DNA of 64,000 bases from Chryseobacterium sp. FP211-J200 (GTDB lineage Bacteria; Bacteroidota; Bacteroidia; Flavobacteriales; Weeksellaceae): positions 1 to 64,000 of the forward strand of contig NZ_LSHB01000010.1 of NCBI RefSeq assembly GCF_001643375.1, read 5' to 3'. This document shows, one piece after another, positions 56,481-64,000 of this stretch. The notes beneath the pieces are model-generated. The model saw only the letters and a list, made by a program, of their open reading frames with translations, was not told where the DNA came from and searched no databases. Both the position numbers and the translations under genes were made by a program. Positions within the stretch are counted from its first letter, which is position 1. Every line of letters begins with the position of its first letter.

Positions 56481-56561
56481 ATCACGCTGAGTACAAATCT
56501 CTCCCTCTTCCATCCCTCAAACATCCATCTTCCACCCTCTTTCGCATTTCACAAAAAATAT

Positions 56562-56569
56562 TATCTTTG
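56562..56569 (+). promoter_or_regulatory. Promoter -7 box for icmF
   Basis: TATCTTTG matches TAnnTTTG 15 bases before the icmF ATG. No clear -33 element. Confidence 0.4.
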
Positions 56570-56583
56570 GAAACATCGATCTT

Positions 56584-59500
56584 ATGAAAATGGAAACCCA
56601 AAAATACACACCAACAAACAAAGTAAGAATTGTCACCGCAGCTTCGTTATTCGACGGTCACGATGCTGCGATTAATATTATGCGCCGTGTCATTCAGGGA
56701 ACGGGATGCGAAGTCATTCACCTTGGTCATGACAAATCTGCTGAAGAAGTTGTAAACACAGCCATTCAGGAAGATGCTAATGCGATTGCCCTAACTTCAT
56801 ACCAAGGTGGTCACAACGAATATTTTAAATACATCTACGACCTTTTAAGAGAAAAAAATTCTCCGCAAATCAAAATTTTTGGTGGCGGTGGCGGTGTAAT
56901 TCTGCCGGAAGAAATCGAAGATATTATGGCTTACGGGATCGACAGAATTTATTCTCCGGATGACGGTCGTGAACTTGGTTTACAGGGAATGATCGATGAC
57001 TTGGTAAAAAGATCAGATTTCGCAACAGGAAAAGAAGTAGAAGCAAGTGATTTAGATTCTATTAGTTTTGAAAATTCTACAAGCATTGCTAAAATCATTT
57101 CAGCGGTTGAAAACTTTTCAGAAGAAAAACCGGATTTGGTTGCTGCCATTAATGAAAAATCAATGGATTTAAATATTCCAATCATCGGTATCACAGGTAC
57201 AGGTGGAGCAGGAAAATCTTCTCTAACAGACGAATTGGTAAGACGTTTTTTACGTTCAAATCCTGATAAAAAGATTGCTATTATCTCCATTGATCCTTCG
57301 AAAAAGAAAACCGGAGGTGCACTTTTGGGAGACAGAATCCGTATGAACGCAATCAATGATCCTCGAGTTTATATGCGTTCGATGGCGACGAGAGAAAACA
57401 ATGTTTCCGTTTCTCCGTTTATTCATTCTGCATTAAATGTTTTGAAATTAGCTCATCCTGATGTTATCATTCTGGAAACTTCAGGTATCGGACAATCCGG
57501 TTCGGAAGTTTCAGATTTTGCTGATGTTTCAATGTACGTAATGACTCCTGAATACGGAGCTTCTACACAGTTAGAAAAAATCGATATGTTAGATTATGCA
57601 GATTTGGTTGCTTTAAATAAATCTGACAAAAGAGGTGCTCTTGATGCACTTCAAGCCGTAAGAAAACAGTTCCAGAGAAACCATTTATTATGGGAACAGC
57701 CATTGGATGAAATGCCGGTTTATGCCACAAAAGCATCACAATTCAACGATCACGGAACAACCGAATTATACAACCGACTCGTTTCTAAAGTAAACGACAA
57801 ATTTGCTGATCTAAACTTAAAAACATTTGTTGAACAGGAAATCACTGACGAAGTAACAATCATTCCACCAAAAAGAGTTCGTTACCTTTCTGAAATCGTT
57901 GAAAACAACAGAATTTATGATGCAAACATTGAAAAACAAGCTGAGCTTGCAAGAAAAATGTATCATATTGAAGGTGTTAAAAAAATCATTTCAAACGAAA
58001 CTTTAGACGCCGAATATCAAAAAGCAGAAAAAGAACTTCAACAGGAAAACATCGACTTCCTGAAAACTTGGGACGATACAAAAAAAGCCTTCCACGAAGA
58101 GTTTTACTCCTACTTTGTAAGAGGAAAAGAAATTAAGGTTGAAACCTCAACAGAATCTTTATCTCATTTAAAAATTCCAAAAATCGCTTTACCAAAATAC
58201 ACCGATTGGGGAGATTTGATCAAATGGAAAGGTCAGGAAAATCTTCCGGGAGGATTTCCTTACACAGCTGGAATTTATCCTTTCAAAAGAACGGGTGAAG
58301 ATCCGACAAGAATGTTCGCTGGAGAAGGCGGACCCGAAAGAACCAACAGAAGATTCCATTACGTTTCTGCGGAAATGGATGCCAAACGTTTGTCTACAGC
58401 ATTTGACTCCGTGACTTTATACGGTCAAGATCCAGCATTACCGCCAGATATTTATGGTAAAATCGGAAATGCGGGAGTTTCTATCGCAACTTTGGATGAT
58501 GCGAAAAAACTGTATTCCGGATTTGATTTGGTGAACGCCATGACTTCCGTTTCGATGACCATCAACGGACCGGCTCCAATGTTGTTGGCTTTCTTCATGA
58601 ATGCGGCAATTGACCAAAATGTTGAAAAATATATTGCTGAACATAGATTAGAAGCGAATGTTGAAAAAGCTTTAAAAGCAAAATTTGACGATAAAGGATT
58701 AGCAAGACCAAAATATAACGGCGAATTACCTCCATCAAATAACGGTTTAGGATTAAAGTTATTAGGACTTACCGGAGATGAAGTTATTCCTGCTGAAGCT
58801 TATGCTGAAATTAAAGCTAAAACGATCGCGACCGTTCGTGGTACAGTTCAGGCTGATATTTTAAAAGAAGATCAGGCTCAGAATACCTGTATTTTCTCTA
58901 CTGAATTTGCCCTAAGATTGATGGGTGACGTTCAGGAATATTTTATTACAGAAAAAGTAAGAAACTTCTATTCGGTTTCTATTTCAGGATATCACATTGC
59001 AGAAGCGGGTGCAAATCCGGTTTCTCAGTTGGCATTTACATTGGCAAATGGTTTCACTTACGTGGAATACTATTTATCAAGAGGAATGGATATCAATGAT
59101 TTCGCTCCAAACTTATCTTTCTTCTTCTCCAACGGAATCGATCCTGAATATTCAGTAATCGGACGTGTGGCAAGAAGAATCTGGGCAAAAGCAATGAAAC
59201 TGAAATACGGAGCAGACGAAAGAAGCCAGATGTTGAAATATCACATTCAAACTTCGGGACGTTCACTTCACGCTCAGGAAATTGATTTTAATGATATCAG
59301 AACGACGCTTCAAGCGCTTTACGCAATCTATGACAACTGTAACTCACTTCACACGAATGCGTATGACGAGGCGATTACAACGCCGACTGAGCAATCTGTA
59401 AGAAGAGCAATGGCAATTCAGTTGATTATCAATAAAGAATTGGGATTGGCGAAAAACGAAAATCCGCTTCAAGGTTCATTTATTATTGAAGAATTAACAG

Positions 59501-59937
59501 ATTTGGTTGAAGAAGCTGTATATGCAGAATTTGACAGAATCACAGAAAGAGGTGGTGTTCTTGGTGCAATGGAAACGATGTATCAACGCTCGAAAATTCA
59601 GGAAGAATCGATGCATTACGAATGGTTGAAACACACAGGAGAATATCCAATCATCGGTGTAAACACTTTCTTAGGAAAAGACGGTTCGCCAACGGTTCGC
59701 CCGGGAGAAGTGATCCGTTCGACTGAGGAAGAAAAGCAGGTTCAGATCGGAACGCTTCATAATTTTCAGAAATCAAATGAAGATAAATCTGAAGCCGCTT
59801 TGAAAACATTACAACACGCTGCCATCAATCAGCAAAATTTATTTAATGTAATGATGGATGCCGTGAAATATTGTTCGCTTGGGCAGATTACCAATGCTTT
59901 GTTTGAAGTAGGTGGTAAGTACAGAAGAAATATGTAG
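56584..59937 (+). CDS. icmF: Fused isobutyryl-CoA mutase-type acyl-CoA mutase IcmF
   Basis: The 1117-residue protein joins three modules in one chain. An N-terminal B12-binding domain has [11 protein letters not shown] (H26 as the cobalt ligand). A MeaB/ArgK-type chaperone GTPase domain has [13 protein letters not shown] (P-loop 203-214), GALLGDR and [10 protein letters not shown]-terminal (beta/alpha)8 mutase domain includes [16 protein letters not shown]-like and [31 protein letters not shown] segments. This order is that of IcmF, which isomerises isobutyryl-CoA and butyryl-CoA (in some, pivalyl or isovaleryl-CoA). The GTPase part keeps the cofactor intact. Confidence 0.93.
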   Translation: MKMETQKYTPTNKVRIVTAASLFDGHDAAINIMRRVIQGTGCEVIHLGHDKSAEEVVNTAIQEDANAIALTSYQGGHNEYFKYIYDLLREKNSPQIKIFGGGGGVILPEEIEDIMAYGIDRIYSPDDGRELGLQGMIDDLVKRSDFATGKEVEASDLDSISFENSTSIAKIISAVENFSEEKPDLVAAINEKSMDLNIPIIGITGTGGAGKSSLTDELVRRFLRSNPDKKIAIISIDPSKKKTGGALLGDRIRMNAINDPRVYMRSMATRENNVSVSPFIHSALNVLKLAHPDVIILETSGIGQSGSEVSDFADVSMYVMTPEYGASTQLEKIDMLDYADLVALNKSDKRGALDALQAVRKQFQRNHLLWEQPLDEMPVYATKASQFNDHGTTELYNRLVSKVNDKFADLNLKTFVEQEITDEVTIIPPKRVRYLSEIVENNRIYDANIEKQAELARKMYHIEGVKKIISNETLDAEYQKAEKELQQENIDFLKTWDDTKKAFHEEFYSYFVRGKEIKVETSTESLSHLKIPKIALPKYTDWGDLIKWKGQENLPGGFPYTAGIYPFKRTGEDPTRMFAGEGGPERTNRRFHYVSAEMDAKRLSTAFDSVTLYGQDPALPPDIYGKIGNAGVSIATLDDAKKLYSGFDLVNAMTSVSMTINGPAPMLLAFFMNAAIDQNVEKYIAEHRLEANVEKALKAKFDDKGLARPKYNGELPPSNNGLGLKLLGLTGDEVIPAEAYAEIKAKTIATVRGTVQADILKEDQAQNTCIFSTEFALRLMGDVQEYFITEKVRNFYSVSISGYHIAEAGANPVSQLAFTLANGFTYVEYYLSRGMDINDFAPNLSFFFSNGIDPEYSVIGRVARRIWAKAMKLKYGADERSQMLKYHIQTSGRSLHAQEIDFNDIRTTLQALYAIYDNCNSLHTNAYDEAITTPTEQSVRRAMAIQLIINKELGLAKNENPLQGSFIIEELTDLVEEAVYAEFDRITERGGVLGAMETMYQRSKIQEESMHYEWLKHTGEYPIIGVNTFLGKDGSPTVRPGEVIRSTEEEKQVQIGTLHNFQKSNEDKSEAALKTLQHAAINQQNLFNVMMDAVKYCSLGQITNALFEVGGKYRRNM

Positions 59938-59987
59938 GCCCGTGTCGAGCAGACAGTTTTTAATGCTAACTGTTTTAAAATTATAAA

Positions 59988-60019
59988 TAAACCTCAAGGA
60001 AGTTTCTTTGAGGTTTTTT
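59988..60019 (+). terminator. Terminator after icmF
   Basis: AAACCTCAA and TTGAGGTTT form a hairpin with a T-run, followed by the next gene. Confidence 0.85.
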
Positions 60020-60047
60020 CTTACTTTTACTGTCGTAAAAATTTCAA

Positions 60048-60818
60048 ATGACAAAGTACATTTTATTTCTTTTAGGAATTATAGCAAGCGGAGTTTTCAA
60101 CGCTCAAGAAGCTGACAACAACCTTCAAGGTTATTTTATGACACAATCCAAAGAATCCTTATATTCTTATTTTGCTTTTGATGGCAATGGAAAAGTGGAT
60201 ATCGCAGGATATGGGAAGGGTGATTATTTTGTAAAAGGCGATTCTGTGGTAGTATTTCCTGATAAGGATATTTTTATATTTAAATTTGCTAAAAATCGCT
60301 TGAGCGGGAATTCAAGCTGGGTGAAAAATACAAAATGGGATTTGAAGAAAGACAGCATTGCCGAAAACAACAGAAAAGACGATGCGTTAGCTAAAAAAAA
60401 CGCGAAACTTCTTTACGAATACTACCGCAAAACCAGAGCTAAAAGCAATGATCTGGAAAAACTGTTTGACGAAAGTGCAATGGCAAATTATACCAAAACT
60501 ATTGATGATTTATGCAACAGAGGTCTCGCAAAAGCTTGTATGGAGAAGTTTGGACTAATGGTAATGGAAGATATTGGCGGAATGGGCGCAGTCTTGACCA
60601 GCAAAACGAAAAAGCCAAAACAAAATCCTGAAATCATCAAATTGGGACAGAAAATCATTAGCATGGGCGAAGTTGAAGGTCATACTGTTATGGGGAGTTA
60701 TTATTATAGTTTGGGTGATAAAATAAAAGCTGAAAAAGAATGGCAAAAAGGCACTGACAAAGGAAGCACGAAGGCAGGATTAGCACAGTTCGAGGCGGAA
60801 ATGTCGGAAGTTCAATAA
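60048..60818 (+). CDS. Unknown exported protein
   Basis: The 256-residue protein has a signal peptide (ending GVFNAQ). An N-terminal strand-rich domain (GYFMTQSKESLYSYFAFDGNGKVDIAGYGKGDYF) precedes a helical C-terminal half with SMGEVEGHTVMGSYYYSLGDKIKAEKEWQKGTDKGSTKA, which resembles a Sel1/TPR unit. No function can be named. Confidence 0.7.
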   Translation: MTKYILFLLGIIASGVFNAQEADNNLQGYFMTQSKESLYSYFAFDGNGKVDIAGYGKGDYFVKGDSVVVFPDKDIFIFKFAKNRLSGNSSWVKNTKWDLKKDSIAENNRKDDALAKKNAKLLYEYYRKTRAKSNDLEKLFDESAMANYTKTIDDLCNRGLAKACMEKFGLMVMEDIGGMGAVLTSKTKKPKQNPEIIKLGQKIISMGEVEGHTVMGSYYYSLGDKIKAEKEWQKGTDKGSTKAGLAQFEAEMSEVQ

Positions 60819-60840
60819 GCAAATTTTAATTTTAAATAAA

Positions 60841-61179
60841 TTGGAAACCTCTAAGAAAATTTCTTTGAGGTTTTTTTGTATTTTTAATTTGTTTATTTTA
60901 AAAAAGAATGAAGATCAGTTTTATACTTTTATTAAGAAACAAATCAAGGAAAAGCCAAGTGTAGAAATTAATGTTGAATCAGCAAAAAAAGTTGAATTTA
61001 AGCCTAAAAATAAAACGCTATACTTTATTGATGGTGAATTGATTTCTAAGGAAGAACACGAATCACGCAAGAAAAATCAAAATTTCCAGTCTTATTTTCT
61101 ATCAGAAATATTTGCCAGAGAAATCTTAGGAAACGAATATGACCGCGAAGAAGGCGTTATTTTGTCTTACAGTAATTAG
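60841..61179 (+). CDS. Unknown small protein, start uncertain, possible gene remnant
   Basis: The only open frame begins with TTG inside the terminator of the preceding gene, and its first 20 residues lie in the hairpin and T-run, so the real start is unclear. The C-terminal half (KTLYFIDGELISKEEHESRKK, IFAREILGNEYDREEGVILSYSN) looks like the short plug-like domain found in some TonB-linked proteins (VDG...IxxIxVLxG...YGxxGxNGVI). It may be the remnant of a longer gene or a gene with a non-standard start. Confidence 0.45.
   Translation: METSKKISLRFFCIFNLFILKKNEDQFYTFIKKQIKEKPSVEINVESAKKVEFKPKNKTLYFIDGELISKEEHESRKKNQNFQSYFLSEIFAREILGNEYDREEGVILSYSN
60845..60880 (+). terminator. Terminator of the exported-protein gene
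   Basis: AAACCTC, an inner AAGAAA/TTTCTT pair and GAGGTTT make a long hairpin followed by a T-run, 27 bases past the stop at 60818. Confidence 0.85.
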
Positions 61180-61250
61180 CTTGGAATTTTTCCAATTCCA
61201 AATTCTCGGTTTGCTTTTTGATTACAAGCATCGGAATCAAAGATTAATTT

Positions 61251-62456
61251 ATGAAACTAAAATCTCCTGAACCATTTTGGCTCGTCAAAGACGGCATCAA
61301 ACATTCTTATCCTTCGCTTAGAGAAAATATCGAAACCGAAATCCTGATCATCGGAGGTGGAATCACCGGTTCTCTTCTCGCTCATCAGATGATAAAAGAC
61401 GGCTACAAAACTGTTTTGGTGGACCGACGCGAAATCGGGAATGGAAGTACGAGTGCCACAACGTCAATGTTGCAATATGAGATTGATGTTCCGCTTTTTG
61501 AACTCTCACAAATGATTGGAAAAGAAGGCGCGGAGAAAGCATATTGGGCATGTTATGATTCTATTGACACCTTGGGAAAAGTTGCCAAACAAATCAAATC
61601 AGAATGTGGTTTCAAGAAAAAGGAATCACTTTATTTCGCAGCTTTCAAAAAAGATGTTCCGGATTTGAAAAAGGAATTCGAAGCTAGAAAAGCAGCAAAT
61701 TTTCCTATAAAATGGCTTTCGTCTGAAGAAATCAGCACGACATTTAAAATCGAAAATACATTTGGTGGAATACTTTCCGAGCAAGGCGGAAGCATCGATG
61801 CATTTTGTTTAGCACACGACATTCTTAATTACAATTATAAAAAAGGACTACAGGTTTTTGATAAGACCGATATCATCAAATTCGATTATAAAAAAAATGG
61901 CGTCACCGCAACCACAGAATTTGGAAATAAGATCAAAGCTAAAAAAGTCATCTTCTGCAACGGTTTCGAAAGTACAGAGATCATCAAAGACGATTTTGTA
62001 AACCTATTGTCAACTTACGCCATCGTTGGCGAACAGAATGAGAAAAATCACAAGGAACTGAATGACCTTTTGGTTTGGAACACAGCCGAACCTTACATTT
62101 ATATGAGAACTACTGATGACAACCGGGTTTTGATCGGTGGTGAAGATGAGGAATTTGTGAATGCCGAAAAACGGGATTCTCTGCTTCACGAAAAGGAACA
62201 AAAATTAGTTAAAAAACTCAGCAAATATTTACCTGAAAATGATTTCCGAACCGATTTTGTCTGGGCTGGAACTTTCGGTGAAACCAAAGACGGATTGCCT
62301 TACATCGGCGAACATCCGGATTTTCCGAGTGCTTATTTTGTCTTAGGATTTGGAGGAAATGGTATTACTTTTTCGGTGATAGGAATGGAAATGGCTTCTC
62401 AATTTTTAAAAGGTAAAAAACACGAATTATCAAAATATTTTAAATTCCGAAGATGA
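61251..62456 (+). CDS. FAD-dependent oxidoreductase, DAO family
   Basis: The 401-residue protein starts MKLKSPEPFWLVKDGIKHSYPSL and has the FAD-binding GGGITGS motif (35-41) with D58 as the ribose ligand. The second signature DGLPYIGEHPDFPSAYFVLGFGGNG is near the C-terminus. It belongs to the glycine/D-amino-acid oxidase group. The substrate is unknown; there is no Rieske domain and no signal peptide. Confidence 0.9.
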   Translation: MKLKSPEPFWLVKDGIKHSYPSLRENIETEILIIGGGITGSLLAHQMIKDGYKTVLVDRREIGNGSTSATTSMLQYEIDVPLFELSQMIGKEGAEKAYWACYDSIDTLGKVAKQIKSECGFKKKESLYFAAFKKDVPDLKKEFEARKAANFPIKWLSSEEISTTFKIENTFGGILSEQGGSIDAFCLAHDILNYNYKKGLQVFDKTDIIKFDYKKNGVTATTEFGNKIKAKKVIFCNGFESTEIIKDDFVNLLSTYAIVGEQNEKNHKELNDLLVWNTAEPYIYMRTTDDNRVLIGGEDEEFVNAEKRDSLLHEKEQKLVKKLSKYLPENDFRTDFVWAGTFGETKDGLPYIGEHPDFPSAYFVLGFGGNGITFSVIGMEMASQFLKGKKHELSKYFKFRR

Positions 62457-62512
62457 TCTTTGAGAAAATCTCGTATATCATTTTAATTTTTAACTTTGAT
62501 TAAAACCATAGA

Positions 62513-62878
62513 ATGATGAAAAACTTCGAAGATTACTTCTCTCAGTTTGACAGTGAAATTAAAAAAAAGCTGGAAACCATTAGAACGGAAATCAAAAATG
62601 AAATTCCGGAAGGTGAAGAGTGCATCAAATACCTGATGCCAACTTTCGTCTTTCAAGGTAAAAATATGATCCATTTCGCAGCATTTACCAACCACATTGG
62701 ACTTTATCCCGGACCGGAAGCAATTTCGTTTTACGAACAGGAATTGTCAAATTATAAAACTTCCAAAGGTGCGATTCAGATTCCGTTGGATGAGGATATT
62801 CCATTAGACTTAATTAAAAAAATCGTGCGACACGGCAAGGAGCGGATTCTCAAAACCACAAAAACCACTAATAAATAG
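62513..62878 (+). CDS. DUF1801 protein
   Basis: The 121-residue protein starts at 62513 or the ATG 3 bases later. ETIRTEIKNEIPEGEECIKYLMPTFVFQGKNMIHFAAFTNHIGLYPGPEAI and GAIQIPLDEDIPLDLIKKIVRHGKERI are diagnostic of DUF1801 (YdhG type), small cytosolic proteins related to the bacterial frataxin-like iron chaperone Fra. No partner gene is adjacent. A weak CCACTA/TAGTGG hairpin overlaps its end. Confidence 0.9.
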   Translation: MMKNFEDYFSQFDSEIKKKLETIRTEIKNEIPEGEECIKYLMPTFVFQGKNMIHFAAFTNHIGLYPGPEAISFYEQELSNYKTSKGAIQIPLDEDIPLDLIKKIVRHGKERILKTTKTTNK

Positions 62879-62892
62879 TGGCTGTTGAAAAA

Positions 62893-63417
62893 TTAATTTC
62901 TATTGATCTTGATTTGATTTTTCTCTGTGGCGTTGATGATCTTTGAAATATCATCCGCTGTGAATTTCCCTGTAACATCTACGAAAATCGTTTCGTCTTT
63001 GTCATCTCTCACCGTGATGATCATTCGTTTGATGATGTCATCGGTTTGCTGTGCATTCAGGCTGATGAGATTTCCTTCTTGTTTCAAAGACATCCATTCC
63101 TCATAATTATTTTTGGTCAGATATTTCTGAAACTCGGCTTTAACAGGCATTGTAGAGCTTTCGACAATAAGAACTTTCACATCTTTGATCTTCTTTACCA
63201 GATCGATCACTTCCTGACTTTCGCCATCTTCCTTCATCGCATTTTTCACGTAGGACCTTGCGAGAAAAGTCGGAACATTGATACTTAGATAAGTTGAACT
63301 GTTCTTGAATCCTGGATTGTCAAAGAAATCGGTATGAACTTTTTTCTGGGAAACCATGCACGACTGTAGAAAAAAACCGACAACCGCTAAAATGATAATG
63401 TATAAAAAACGCAACAT
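62893..63417 (-). CDS. DUF4252 lipoprotein
   Basis: The 174-residue protein has a lipobox (GFFLQSCMVS, C20) and a helical/strand domain ending LISLNAQQTDDIIKRMIITVRDDKDETIFVDVTGKFTADDISKIIN. This matches DUF4252, a Bacteroidota family usually linked to extracytoplasmic sigma factor or cell-envelope operons. It is 12 bases from the GIN-domain gene, in the same direction, and likely cotranscribed with it. Confidence 0.88.
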   Translation of the reverse strand: MLRFLYIIILAVVGFFLQSCMVSQKKVHTDFFDNPGFKNSSTYLSINVPTFLARSYVKNAMKEDGESQEVIDLVKKIKDVKVLIVESSTMPVKAEFQKYLTKNNYEEWMSLKQEGNLISLNAQQTDDIIKRMIITVRDDKDETIFVDVTGKFTADDISKIINATEKNQIKINRN

Positions 63418-63429
63418 AATTTTAAGTTT

Positions 63430-64000
63430 TTAGTTGATGGAATTGATACTTGCGCCAGTTACTTCCTGAGCAGATTTGGTCACTTTAGCTGGATTTCCTT
63501 TGTATTGGATAGACGCTGCTGAACTTGCGCTGGCCGTGATGCTTTCCGTTGTGTTGATCTTCACACTAGAACCGGAAGATGCTTCTACAACTGCTGACTT
63601 CGTCACAAACTCACCTGCAGAAACCGAACTTCCACTGCTCGCGCTGATCACGCTTGTGTTTGCCGTTCCCGACAACTTCAAAGAACTTCCGCTACTCGCA
63701 TCTATAGCGATAGATTTTGTATCAAGATTGATCTTTACATTGGACCCAGATTCTACTTCCAAAGCACTGTTTGTAGAAATCTTGAAAGTTCCTGAGACCA
63801 ATGAACCAGAATTACTGCTCAAGGCAAGCGTAGATTCATTGATTGATGTTACCGCTCTGAAAGAAGCTCCAGACTTAGTCACGAGTCGTGATAATTTCGG
63901 ATTGGAAACCACCACTTTCAAGTTGTTGAAATTCAAATTCTTAACACCTTTGTTTCTCACAAAAATTTTCAGAACACCGTTTTCTACTTCGGTCACTACG
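63430..64000 (-). CDS. GIN-domain (DUF2807) protein, 5' part beyond the window edge
   Basis: The frame is open to base 64000, so the N-terminus and any signal peptide lie outside. The visible part is a right-handed beta-helix-like domain with repeated short units (IDASSGSSLKLSGTANTSVISASSGSSVSAG and VEASSGSSVKI), typical of DUF2807 GIN domains. It is cotranscribed with the DUF4252 lipoprotein downstream, as in envelope-stress operons of flavobacteria. Function undefined. Confidence 0.85.
   Translation of the reverse strand, partial: VVTEVENGVLKIFVRNKGVKNLNFNNLKVVVSNPKLSRLVTKSGASFRAVTSINESTLALSSNSGSLVSGTFKISTNSALEVESGSNVKINLDTKSIAIDASSGSSLKLSGTANTSVISASSGSSVSAGEFVTKSAVVEASSGSSVKINTTESITASASSAASIQYKGNPAKVTKSAQEVTGASINSIN

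Overview
The window looks like a chromosomal segment of a flavobacterium of the Chryseobacterium/Epilithonimonas type (Bacteroidota, Weeksellaceae). The evidence is low GC, no recognisable Shine-Dalgarno sites, promoter boxes of the Bacteroidota type (TTG-N19-TAnnTTTG), type IX secretion C-terminal domains, many lineage-restricted families (DUF4270, DUF4403, DUF4252, DUF4907) and a GH97 enzyme. The genus is inferred from overall appearance, not from a search.

Region 1-6260 is the right end of an integrated mobilisable island. On the minus strand it carries a relaxase (cut by the window edge), a MobC-like protein, a toprim primase-like protein, a P-loop helicase-like protein, an HTH/excisionase-like protein, an unknown protein and a tyrosine integrase. 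It ends in a short tRNA/tmRNA-3'-end-like sequence plus terminator at 6193-6256, a plausible attachment site. An array of TGATGAG words lies between the two replication genes.

Region 6.3-20.3 kb is core and accessory chromosome: an SDR oxidoreductase, a tiny membrane protein, and a plus-strand metal/redox cluster (CNGKC mini-protein, YHS lipoprotein, SCO, exported superoxide dismutase, second CNGKC mini-protein, then MbnP-like lipoprotein, di-heme MbnH/MauG-like lipoprotein and an outer-membrane protein). A DUF4270/outer-membrane pair follows, then a kelch lipoprotein, a DUF4907 lipoprotein, a LytS/LytTR two-component pair and deoD.

Region 20.3-26.8 kb (minus strand) holds an M4 metalloprotease with a type IX sorting domain, a DUF4403 protein and a GH97 alpha-glucosidase, with repeats between them.

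Region 26.8-52.5 kb is dominated by the ribosomal gene cluster on the minus strand. rpsL-rpsG-fusA-rpsJ (52.4-49.1 kb) is physically separated from rplC through rplQ (40.8-26.9 kb) by about 8 kb of unrelated genes and repeats. The split is complete at the transcriptional level: there is a terminator after rpsJ and a clear promoter before rplC. The inserted block has an iron-permease-like protein, a two-gene lipoprotein/large secreted protein operon, a repeat island with an XRE regulator, an outer-membrane protein and a 311-residue protein of unknown function.

Region 52.5-64 kb contains a GT-C-like membrane protein, Dps, a leucine-rich-repeat protein with a sorting domain, the fused acyl-CoA mutase IcmF, several small unknown proteins, a FAD oxidoreductase, a DUF1801 protein, a DUF4252 lipoprotein and a GIN-domain protein cut by the right edge.

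The least explained elements are the paired CNGKC mini-proteins around the SCO/SOD genes, the family of short palindromic repeats scattered between genes, the 21-bp tandem repeat beside the XRE gene, and the two-gene operon at 41.6-45.1 kb.
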